From assembly GCF_024171925.1 (NCBI RefSeq), contig NZ_JAMTCO010000004.1, positions 124,001 to 188,000 of the forward strand: a stretch of DNA of 64,000 bases. The letters run 5' to 3'. A program made the position numbers and the translations under genes. Origin of the DNA: Actinokineospora diospyrosa. GTDB taxonomy: Bacteria; Actinomycetota; Actinomycetes; Mycobacteriales; Pseudonocardiaceae. This document shows positions 17,238 to 24,665 of the stretch, one piece after another (the stretch's first letter is position 1; the number at the start of each line of letters is the position of its first letter). The notes under the pieces are model-generated. The model searched no databases and was not told the DNA's origin. It saw only the letters and a program-made list of their open reading frames with translations.

Positions 17238-18211
17238 ACCGCTTCCGCGATGATCACCCGCGGCGAGCCGGGGACCGGGCGGGTCTCCACCCAGCGCCAG
17301 CCGGTGGCCTCGAGCCAGCCCTTGACCTCGTCCTCGGGGTAGACGACGGTGCCGTCGATGACCAGGTACTCGCCCGCGAGGACCGGGTCCAGGCGGCGGC
17401 CGTCGGCGGCGTCGAGCAGGAAGTCGAGCACCAGCAGCGTGGCGCCCGCGTCCACGGCCGCGCGCGCCCGGGTGAGGATGGTCTTGTTCTCCTCGGGGGT
17501 GAAGCGGTGCAGCACGTGCTCGAGCAGCACCGAGTCGTAGTGCCCGGGCACCTCGGTGGTCAGCGGGTCGGCCTCGACGAACTCGACGAACTCGTCGAAC
17601 CCGGCCGGGGCGCCGCCCTTGGCCATCTGCAGCATCATGTCGGTGCTGACGAACGCGCCGCGCAGCTTGGGGTTGCGCTTGTGCGCCTCGTCGAGGAACG
17701 CGGTCGACAGGCCCGCCAGGTCGAGCAGGTTCTCGTGCTTGGTGAAGTCGTAGACCTCGGCCAACTGCTGGGCGTGCAGCGAGTTGTAGGTCTGCACCCC
17801 GCCCATGAAGGTCTCCATGCGCTCGCCGCCCATGTCGAAGGGCTGCGGCTGCGCGGTGCGCATCGAGTCGGTGTAGCCCAACCAGTGCGGGTAGCTCAGC
17901 GCGTCCCAGAAGGCCAGCCACGGCCGCAGGTCCAGGCCCTCGCCGCCCGCGAGGTAGGCCGAGGTGGCCGCGGTGTTGGTGTACTGGCCGTCGGCGTAGG
18001 TGAGCAACTCGAGGCCGACCATGGCGTCGAGCAGGATGCGGGCCGAGCGCTCCGGCACACCGGCGGACTCGGCGACCGCGGCCGAGGTGGCCGGGCCGTC
18101 GGCGAGCGCGGCGAAGACACCCAGTTCGCTGGCGGCGAAGAACTGCTTGGCCGCCATGAAGCCGGAGGCGACCTTGGCCAGGGGGCTGGGGTCGACGGGG
18201 CTGTTGGTCAT
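17234..18211 (-). CDS. O-methyltransferase-family protein with degenerate SAM motif
   Basis: A 325-residue protein of the plant-type/actinomycete O-methyltransferase family: an N-terminal dimerisation winged helix (about residues 10-95, SAAVAESAGVPERSARILLDAM) and a C-terminal Rossmann domain. Downstream motifs are recognisable (YDSVLLEHVLHRFTPEEN, ATLLVLDFLL). The SAM-binding loop, usually a Gly-rich VDVGGGxG, here reads LLDLAGLSTAFL, with two of three glycines missing. It may bind SAM weakly or have another role. It overlaps both neighbours (ATGA and GTGA), so it is made together with the dehydrogenases. Confidence 0.8.
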   Translation of the reverse strand: MTNSPVDPSPLAKVASGFMAAKQFFAASELGVFAALADGPATSAAVAESAGVPERSARILLDAMVGLELLTYADGQYTNTAATSAYLAGGEGLDLRPWLAFWDALSYPHWLGYTDSMRTAQPQPFDMGGERMETFMGGVQTYNSLHAQQLAEVYDFTKHENLLDLAGLSTAFLDEAHKRNPKLRGAFVSTDMMLQMAKGGAPAGFDEFVEFVEADPLTTEVPGHYDSVLLEHVLHRFTPEENKTILTRARAAVDAGATLLVLDFLLDAADGRRLDPVLAGEYLVIDGTVVYPEDEVKGWLEATGWRWVETRPVPGSPRVIIAEAV

Positions 18212-19338
18212 CCGGAGATCTCCTCTAGATCGAGAGCGGGGTCGACGACGGCCTTGACCGCCGTCATCGCCGCCATGTCCTTGATGGCCTGGTCCGCACC
18301 GGCCAGGCCGACTGGCGCGCCGAACATGGCGTCCCAGTCGAAGCGGTCCTTGAAGGCGCCGAGGAAGCGCAGCGATCGGTCCAGGTCGGACACATCGCCG
18401 TTGAGCGAGCCGATGACCTGGATCTCGCGGCTCATCACCACGTCCATCGGCACCGGCATGGCCTGCGGCCCGGTGAGCCCGACCACGACGTGCTTGCCGC
18501 GCAGGCCGCACATGAGCACGCCCTCGCGGTTGGCCGACGGGGACCCGGCGAAGTCGAACACCAGCTCCGCGCCGCGGGCCTCGGTCAGTTCCTCGACCCT
18601 GGCCACCCGCTCGTCGGGGTCCGACATCTCCTCGACCGAGATCGTCACGTCCGCGCCGTAAGCCCGCGCGATGGCCAACCGGTTGTCCGGTCCGCCGATG
18701 GTGATGACCCGACCCGCACCGGCCGCCCGCGCGAGCGCGGTGCCGACGAGGCCGAGCGGTCCGGCGCCTTGGATGACCACAGTGGACTCGGGCCGGACAC
18801 CCCCGGCGTTGGTGAAGGCGCGCAACACGGTCTTCACCGCGCAGCCCGCCGACGCCGCCCAGGTGTCGGGCATGTCGTCCGGCACCACCAGGCGGTGCGC
18901 GCCGGGCGGCACGTAGGTGTACTGGCTGAGCCCACCGATGACGAACGGCCACTTGTCCGCGCGCTGCCGGAAACCATAACCCCGGTCGGCGCACAGCACG
19001 GGCTCGCGCAGCACGGTGCACCCGTGGCACTGGCCACACACCGACTCCGACCACACCAACCGCGTGCCGACCGCCACCGGCCGACCCAGTGCGTCGTGCT
19101 CGGCGTGCGGACCGAGCGCGACCACCTCGCCCACCATCTCGTGCCCCAGTACCAGGGGCAGTCCCACGAAGGGGAGCACACCTTGCCACAGGTGCGCGTC
19201 GGTGCCGCACAGGGTCGTGCGGATCACCTTCACCAGCGCGGAGCCCGGTGGGAGGTCGGCTGGCAGCGCGACCTCCTCGATCTCCAGCGGCGCGTTGAAC
19301 TCACGCAGCACCGCGGCCATGGTCACTCGTGGCCTCAT
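18208..19338 (-). CDS. zinc-dependent alcohol dehydrogenase (MDR superfamily)
   Basis: A 376-residue medium-chain dehydrogenase; ATG 19338 follows GGAGGAG at good spacing. Catalytic zinc ligands are suggested by TTLCGTDAHLW and VLGHEMVGEV. A structural zinc site would be in CGQCHGCTVLREPVLC. The NAD(P) motif VIQGAGPLGLVG is intact. First gene of the six-gene overlapping set that runs to the aldo/keto reductase. A palindrome lies 28 bp upstream of its start and may control the set. Confidence 0.93.
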   Translation of the reverse strand: MRPRVTMAAVLREFNAPLEIEEVALPADLPPGSALVKVIRTTLCGTDAHLWQGVLPFVGLPLVLGHEMVGEVVALGPHAEHDALGRPVAVGTRLVWSESVCGQCHGCTVLREPVLCADRGYGFRQRADKWPFVIGGLSQYTYVPPGAHRLVVPDDMPDTWAASAGCAVKTVLRAFTNAGGVRPESTVVIQGAGPLGLVGTALARAAGAGRVITIGGPDNRLAIARAYGADVTISVEEMSDPDERVARVEELTEARGAELVFDFAGSPSANREGVLMCGLRGKHVVVGLTGPQAMPVPMDVVMSREIQVIGSLNGDVSDLDRSLRFLGAFKDRFDWDAMFGAPVGLAGADQAIKDMAAMTAVKAVVDPALDLEEISG

Positions 19339-19365
19339 GCTGACTCCTCCGGCGGGGACTTTTAT

Positions 19366-19379
19366 TCTACAACAGTAGA
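19366..19379. promoter_or_regulatory. palindrome TCTAC-N4-GTAGA upstream of the Zn-dehydrogenase gene
   Basis: An exact inverted repeat 28 bp upstream of the dehydrogenase start codon, inside the 83-bp gap after the ABC permease gene. Its position and A/T-rich flank (TTTTATT) suit a repressor operator in a promoter for the six-gene set. The cognate regulator is unknown. Confidence 0.4.
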
Positions 19380-19421
19380 CGCTAAAGATGATGGCTGGAC
19401 AAGGGATGTGATGTCGCGGCG

Positions 19422-20288
19422 TTACGCGGGCTCGTCCCAGCGGTCGCCGCGGCGGGTCCAGACCAGGACGACCAGGATGACCACGAAGGGCAGCACGCCG
19501 CGGAACTGCTGCACGGCCTGCCAGGTGCTGGCCACGCCCTGCAGCACGCCGAGCGCGAGCCCGCCGAGCAGGGTGAGCGGGAAGCTGCGGAACGCGCCGA
19601 TCAGGACCGCGGCCAGCGCCGGGGTGATGAGCGCGGCCTGCGAACCGAAGTCGCTGGCCAGCTGCGGGGCGATGATCATGATGGCCAGCGCGCTCGCGGC
19701 GCCCGCGATGCCCCAGACGATCATCGACAGCCGGGGCACCCGGATGCCGATCAGCTCGGCGGTGGTCGGCCGCTCGGACTGGGCCCGCAGCAGCAGCCCG
19801 ATCCTGGTCTTGCGCAGCAGCACCGCGGGCGCCGCGGCGAACAGCACCGCCAGGACCATGGTGACGATCGCGGTCCAGGTGACGACCACGCCGCCCAGGG
19901 TGAAGGCGGGCGAGTCGAACGGGCTGGGGAAGCGGTGCGGGTGCTGCGCCCCGAACAGGCGCAGCCCCACCGCGACGAGCCCGGTGTAGATCGCGATCGT
20001 CACCGCGGCCTTGACGCCCTCGCTGGACTCGGAGAACCAGCGGACCATGATCGCCCCGAGCCCGCAGTGCAGCAGCGCGCCGACCGCCATGCCCGCGGGC
20101 ACCGCCAGGACCAGCGGCAGGCCGCCCTCGTGCAGGATGACCATGGCGAAGGCGCCGAACGCGCCGACGGCGGCCTGGGCGAAGTTCACCACCGACACCA
20201 GGCGGTAGGTCAGCAGCGTGGACAGCCCCATCAGGGCGTACGCCCCGCCGGTGACCAGTCCGGCGATGGCCGCGGACAGTTGGAGCAC
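19422..20288 (-). CDS. branched-chain amino acid/amide-type ABC permease (LivH-like)
   Basis: A 288-residue inner-membrane permease with about eight hydrophobic segments. The opening AAIAGLVTGGAYALMGLSTLLTY and VNFAQAAVGAFGAF are the family hallmark. GTG 20288 has GGAGG 5 bp upstream. It forms the import channel with the LivM-like half of the fusion gene at 21704. It lies between the binding protein and the catabolic set, which suggests that the imported compound is the substrate of the downstream enzymes. Confidence 0.9.
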   Translation of the reverse strand: MLQLSAAIAGLVTGGAYALMGLSTLLTYRLVSVVNFAQAAVGAFGAFAMVILHEGGLPLVLAVPAGMAVGALLHCGLGAIMVRWFSESSEGVKAAVTIAIYTGLVAVGLRLFGAQHPHRFPSPFDSPAFTLGGVVVTWTAIVTMVLAVLFAAAPAVLLRKTRIGLLLRAQSERPTTAELIGIRVPRLSMIVWGIAGAASALAIMIIAPQLASDFGSQAALITPALAAVLIGAFRSFPLTLLGGLALGVLQGVASTWQAVQQFRGVLPFVVILVVLVWTRRGDRWDEPA

Positions 20289-20338
20289 GACAGCCTCCGG
20301 GTCAGGAGTGGGATCTCGGTGAGCGGGTCAACAGGTGA

Positions 20339-21502
20339 TCAGGAGGAGGTCGGGACGGTGATGAAGTCGCCGAGCGGGACCCACTTGCTGTCCTTGAGCT
20401 CGACCATCTTGGAGGCCTGGTTGGGCGCGTGCCGGTCGCCGGGGCCGAAGATGAACGGCGTGCCGACCATGGCGTTGTTGATCGGCTGCATCTTGCGCAG
20501 GGCCTCGTTCACCGAGTCGCGGGTGACCTCGCCCTTGATGGACTTGAGCACCTCGACGGTGAACAGCGCGGCGAGGTAACCGCCCTGGGAGAACGCGGTG
20601 GGCTGGGCGCCCGCGCGGGTCACCGCGTCGCGCCAGCCCTTGTTGGCCTCGGTGTCGGCGGTGAACGGCTCGAACTCGCTGCCCGCGTAGACCTTCAGGC
20701 CCAGGTCGCCGACGGCCTTGGCGACGCTCTCGGTGTAGGCCGGGGCGAGCAGAAGGAAGTCCACATCGGACATCCCCTGGGTCTGCGCCGCCTTGAGGAA
20801 CGGCACGACCAGCTGCTCGCCCGGGTTGAACAGCACCGCGTCGCAGCCGGACTGCTTCGCCTTGAGCAGGTACGGGGTCAGGTCACCGCTCTGCTGCACG
20901 GTGGTGTCGTTGACCACCAGCTTCTTGCGGCTGATCTTCTCCCACTGCGCGATCGAGTCGTTGACGGCCTGCTCGGAACCGGGCAGCACCACGGTGAAGT
21001 TGCAGATCTTCTGGTTGCCCAGCGTCTCGGAGGCGAACAGCAGCTCGGCGGTGATCAAGGTGAACGGGCCGACGTTGACCGGGGCGATGGTGGGGCTCTG
21101 GAAGCACTTCGGGCTGGCGGCGACGGCCATCACCGAGCTGATCTTCTGCTGCCGGTAGTAGGCGTCGTTGACGTCGCAGTCGGTGAAGCTGCCGGACCCG
21201 GCCATCGCGACCACGCCGTCGTCGGCGAGCTCGCGGGCGACCTGAGCGGTGCGCTGCGGGTTGCCCGCGTCGTCCTTGATCAGGTACTCGATCTTCTTGC
21301 CGTTGATGCCACCCTTGTCGTTGACGTCGTCGAAGACGCGCTGCGCGGTCTTGACGACCTCCTCGGTGATGAAGTTGCCGGTGAGACCCGCGATGGCACC
21401 GATCTTGATGGTGTCACCGCTGGAGCTGCAGCCCGCCACTAAGGAGCTGGCTATGACCGCGGCGCCGACGACGCCACCGATCTTGACGATGGCCTTGTTC
21501 AT
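20339..21502 (-). CDS. ABC transporter substrate-binding lipoprotein (LivJ/amide-binding type)
   Basis: A 387-residue exported lipoprotein. Signal peptide with lipobox SLVAGC (Cys25), then IKIGAIAGLTGNF, the usual start of a type I periplasmic-binding fold (Leu/Ile/Val, urea and short-chain-amide binders). ATG 21502 has AGGAG 6 bp upstream. Four further cysteines (DCDV, KCFQ, KICN, GCDA) may form disulphides. It delivers the ligand to the LivH/LivM permease. The ligand cannot be read, but an amide or amine would fit the operon. Confidence 0.92.
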   Translation of the reverse strand: MNKAIVKIGGVVGAAVIASSLVAGCSSSGDTIKIGAIAGLTGNFITEEVVKTAQRVFDDVNDKGGINGKKIEYLIKDDAGNPQRTAQVARELADDGVVAMAGSGSFTDCDVNDAYYRQQKISSVMAVAASPKCFQSPTIAPVNVGPFTLITAELLFASETLGNQKICNFTVVLPGSEQAVNDSIAQWEKISRKKLVVNDTTVQQSGDLTPYLLKAKQSGCDAVLFNPGEQLVVPFLKAAQTQGMSDVDFLLLAPAYTESVAKAVGDLGLKVYAGSEFEPFTADTEANKGWRDAVTRAGAQPTAFSQGGYLAALFTVEVLKSIKGEVTRDSVNEALRKMQPINNAMVGTPFIFGPGDRHAPNQASKMVELKDSKWVPLGDFITVPTSS

Positions 21503-21607
21503 TGTGGACTCCTGGCACAGGGGTTGGATTTTTCGCGGGGACCTGCGGTACTGCGGGTGTTGCCGGTGTTGCTGGAGCGGTGCCTGGGGTGGAACTCGTC
21601 GTCTACG

Positions 21608-21718
21608 GGTGGAGTCGTCAGCGGGTTGAGTCGTCGGAGCGTGGAGTCCTCGGAGCGCGGGGTCCTCAGCGCGTCGAGTCGTCGGCGGTCTGGTCTGGTC
21701 TGCTCAGTGCGTGGAGTC
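21608..21718. repeat. short imperfect tandem repeats, GTGGAGTCCTCGGAGC type
   Basis: Between the ABC fusion gene and the binding-protein gene are five or six imperfect 14-18 bp units related to GTGGAGTCCTCGGAGC (for example GTTGAGTCGTCGGAGC, GCGGGGTCCTCAGC, GCGTCGAGTCGTCGG). They reach the end of the fusion gene. On the transcribed strand they form GACTC-rich repeats in the untranslated spacer. Role unknown; could be slippage-prone DNA or an mRNA processing spacer. Confidence 0.5.
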
Positions 21719-23473
21719 GCCGAGGTAGGCGGCGATCACCGTGGGGTCCGACAGCACCCGCTCGGGCGGGCCCGCGGCGATGACCCGGCCGAAGTCGAGC
21801 ACCACGACCTGGTCGCAGGTGGCCCTGACCAGTTCGATGTCGTGCTCGACGAGCAGCAGCGAGGTGTTGAAGCGCTCGGGGATCTCCGAGAGGCGCTCGA
21901 CCAGCAGCCGGGTCTCGTCGCTGGAGTGCCCGGCGGCGGGCTCGTCGAGCAGCAGCACCGGTGGGCGGCCCACGGCGAGGCCCGCGACCTCCAGCAGGCG
22001 CCGGGTGGCCACGTCGACGGCCTCCATCGGGGTGTCCGCGGGCGGGCAACCGAACAGCCGCAACTGCTCGGAGATCTCCCGGGTTGTGAGCGTCTTGCCA
22101 GCCGCGACCTGCAGGAACATGCCGACCGAGATCGAGGTGGGCACGCGCAGCTGCTGGAAGGAGCGGCGCACCCCGGCCCTGGCCCGGTGGTGGGCGGCGA
22201 GGCCGTCGATGGGCTTGCCGTTGAGCAGGACCTGCCCGGTGTAGTTGGTGGTGAACCCGGTGACGGTGTTGATCAGGGTGGACTTGCCCGCCCCGTTCGG
22301 GCCGACCAGGCCGACGATGTGGCCTCGGGGCAGCACCAGGTTGACGTCGTCGACCGCGACCAGGTTGCCGAACGCGACCCGCAGGTCCCGGACCTCCAGC
22401 GCGGGCGCGCCGGAGCCGCGCGGGCGCACCGGTCGCCGCTTGGGGAACACCGACACCGGGGGCGCCTCGATCGGCGGCAGCGGGTTCTTGGCGGCCTGCT
22501 TGCGGCGGCGCTGGGTGCGGATCAGGTCGGTCTGGCTCTGGCCCATCCGCAGCACCTGGATCGCGCCGAGGCCGAACAGCAGCGACGCGAGGTCCTGCGG
22601 GATGCCGATGTTGTCCATCAGCACCGGCACGAACGCGCCCATGAGGCCACCGGCGATGGCGCCCTCGGCGTTGTTGGTGCCGACGAACAGGGCGATGGCG
22701 AACATCGCGACCGAGGCGAAGGAGGAGAAGTTGCCCGCGGTGACCACCCCGAGCTGACCGGCCATGAGGCCGCCGCCGATGCCCGCGACGAAGGCGCTGA
22801 GCGCGAAGGCGGCGAGCTTGCCCTTGGTGACGCTGATGCCGTGCGCGGCGGCGGCCCGCTCGGAGTGGCGGATCTCCACCAGCGCGCCGCCGAGGCGGCT
22901 GCGGTCGAGGAAGTACAGGCCGACGAAGATGGCCGCGGCGACGAGGGCGGTGAACACGAAGTACGCCTGGTCGGTGTCGAACAGCTCCGGGCGGGTGACG
23001 AAGTCGTAGTCGTCCTGACCGGGGAAGTTCAGGCCGCCGAAGACGACGTCGAGCGCGATGGCGAAGGCGAAGGTGGCCACCGCCAGGTTCACCCCGCGCA
23101 GGCGCAGCGCGGGCAGGCCGATGAGCAGGCCGGCCACGACCGCGACCAGGCCGCCCAGCAGCAGCCACACGTAGAGACCGCCGGGGACGTCGTTGACGTT
23201 GGCCCAGCCCACGGTCCAGGCGCCGATGGCGGCGAAGGAGAGCTGGCAGAGCGAGATCACGCCCGCGCGGCCGGTGATGAGGCCGTAGCTCTGCATGAAC
23301 ACGACCGACACGGCCGCGCTGGTGAGGTTGAACAGCGTCGAGCTGTCCGACACCGCGGAGAGCACGACCACGACGACCGCGGCGACGACCAGCGCCAGCG
23401 GCAGGGGCTTGCCCAGCGGGCCCGCCGCGGCCAGGAACCCGCCCTTCGGCCGGGTCTTACGCACAGTGTCCAC
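21704..23473 (-). CDS. LivM-LivG fusion: ABC permease plus ATPase
   Basis: A 589-residue fusion starting at GTG 23473. Residues 1 to about 320 are a LivM-type permease with multiple membrane helices (SLCQLSFAAIGAWTVGWANV, ALRLRGVNLAVATFAFA). Residues about 345-589 are a LivG-type ATPase with Walker A GPNGAGKSTLIN and Walker B VLLLDEPAAG. The signature loop is degenerate: where LSxGQ is expected the sequence reads AVDVATRRLLEVAG, and HSSDETR replaces the usual glycine-rich D-loop region. Family members are often split; fused forms occur. It pairs with LivF for a heterodimeric ATPase. Confidence 0.88.
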   Translation of the reverse strand: MDTVRKTRPKGGFLAAAGPLGKPLPLALVVAAVVVVVLSAVSDSSTLFNLTSAAVSVVFMQSYGLITGRAGVISLCQLSFAAIGAWTVGWANVNDVPGGLYVWLLLGGLVAVVAGLLIGLPALRLRGVNLAVATFAFAIALDVVFGGLNFPGQDDYDFVTRPELFDTDQAYFVFTALVAAAIFVGLYFLDRSRLGGALVEIRHSERAAAAHGISVTKGKLAAFALSAFVAGIGGGLMAGQLGVVTAGNFSSFASVAMFAIALFVGTNNAEGAIAGGLMGAFVPVLMDNIGIPQDLASLLFGLGAIQVLRMGQSQTDLIRTQRRRKQAAKNPLPPIEAPPVSVFPKRRPVRPRGSGAPALEVRDLRVAFGNLVAVDDVNLVLPRGHIVGLVGPNGAGKSTLINTVTGFTTNYTGQVLLNGKPIDGLAAHHRARAGVRRSFQQLRVPTSISVGMFLQVAAGKTLTTREISEQLRLFGCPPADTPMEAVDVATRRLLEVAGLAVGRPPVLLLDEPAAGHSSDETRLLVERLSEIPERFNTSLLLVEHDIELVRATCDQVVVLDFGRVIAAGPPERVLSDPTVIAAYLGDSTH

Positions 23474-23538
23474 TTCTTGTGACTCCAGTCGCCGGTCTTC
23501 GTGTGGATCTCAAGTCCTGGTGGGGCGGCGGCCCCGGC

Positions 23539-24240
23539 TCAGACGCGGGTGTCGCCGAGGTAGAGGGCGCGCAGCAGCGACTCGTCGGCCAGCAGCGCCG
23601 ACCCGTCACCGGCGTAGACCATCTCGCCCTTGGCCATCACGTAGGCGCGGTCGGCGATGCCGAGCGCGAGGCTGGCGAACTGCTCGACCAGCAGCACCCC
23701 GACCCCGGAGTCGGCGAGCTGGCGCAGCGCCCTGGCCAGCCGCTCGACCACGATCGGCGCCAGGCCCAGCGACATCTCGTCCACCAGCAGCACCTTGGGC
23801 TTGCCCAGCAGCGCCCGGCCGACGACCAGCATCTGCTGCTCACCGCCGGAGAGCAGGCCCGCCGGGGCGGAGATCTGCTTGCGCAGCTCCGGGAACAGCT
23901 CCAGCACCTCGTCGATGTTGCCGCCGGTGCGGCAGGCGGCCCAGAGGTTGTCCGCGGTGGACAGGTCGCGGAAGACGGTGCGGTTCTGCTCGACGTGCGC
24001 GAGCCCGGCGCGCGCCCGGCGCCAGGCGCGCAGCTTCTCGATGCGCGCGGACCCCAGCGAGATGGCGCCCCTGGCGATCGGGATGGCGCCGGAGATGCCC
24101 TCCAGCAGCGTCGTCTTGCCCGCCCCGTTGGCGCCCAGCAGGACGGTGACCTGGCCCTTGGCGACCGAGACCGTCGCGCCGCGCACGATCGGCAGGCCGG
24201 ATCGCTCGACCCAGACGTCCTGAATGGACAGAATACTCAC
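23539..24240 (-). CDS. LivF-like ABC transporter ATPase
   Basis: A 233-residue ATPase starting at GTG 24240. Walker A is LLGANGAGKTTLLEG, signature LLSGGEQQMLVVGRALL, Walker B VLLVDEMSLGLAP, H-loop partly replaced by LLVEQFASLALG, as is usual in LivF. The signature is intact here, unlike in the partner fusion. It is probably the first gene of the transport-catabolic operon, with about 425 bp of non-coding DNA upstream. Confidence 0.92.
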   Translation of the reverse strand: MSILSIQDVWVERSGLPIVRGATVSVAKGQVTVLLGANGAGKTTLLEGISGAIPIARGAISLGSARIEKLRAWRRARAGLAHVEQNRTVFRDLSTADNLWAACRTGGNIDEVLELFPELRKQISAPAGLLSGGEQQMLVVGRALLGKPKVLLVDEMSLGLAPIVVERLARALRQLADSGVGVLLVEQFASLALGIADRAYVMAKGEMVYAGDGSALLADESLLRALYLGDTRV

Positions 24241-24665
24241 GCCGGAAACACCATCCTTGGGAACAGCCGGGGGAACGCGCGGTGGCGGTGTGTCGAACAG
24301 CGTGCGCCTGTGGGGCGGGTCACGGTGTCCGTAGAAATACCGAAATGCGGTGGGACCACTCGACACCGGTCGGTGCACGTGCGTCCGCACGCGCGGAACC
24401 CGCCCCCGGATGTCCAGGGCGGGGCGCGTTCTCGTCGCTATTCAGCCAACGTGATGGCCTGCGCGAGGTCGATCAACAACCGTAGATGCAACTTGCAAAG
24501 ATCAGACTGCGGAACGGATCTCGTCGTACCCGGTGGTGCTACCCCACCCCCGCCAAGCCCGGGAACCCCACCCCGCCAAGCCGGGAACGATGCCGGGCAC
24601 CCCACCCCGCCAGCCGGGAACGATGCCGGGCGGGGATGAGGGGGTGGGTGGCGGGAGAAAATGTC
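24241..24665. other. intergenic region with operator-like palindrome and tandem repeats
   Basis: Non-coding DNA between livF and the amine oxidase gene, both on the minus strand. The palindrome TGCAA-C-TTGCA at 24487-24497 lies in an A/T-richer stretch and is a candidate operator for the transport operon. Nearer the amine oxidase stop are tandem repeats, listed separately. No gene is supportable. Confidence 0.5.
24543..24634 (-). repeat. about 34-bp tandem repeat rich in CCGGGAACG, terminator-like
   Basis: Two and a half copies of a unit containing CACCCCGCCA then GCCGGGAACGATGCCGGG. Each copy can form a CCGGG/CCCGG-type hairpin. The array lies just downstream of the amine oxidase stop on the transcribed minus strand and probably ends that transcript. 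Confidence 0.5.

Noticed and set aside
13386..17342. 1318-codon open frame on the plus strand through the catabolic operon
   Set aside because: It is a GC-bias shadow rich in Gly, Arg and Val, antisense to five recognisable enzyme genes.
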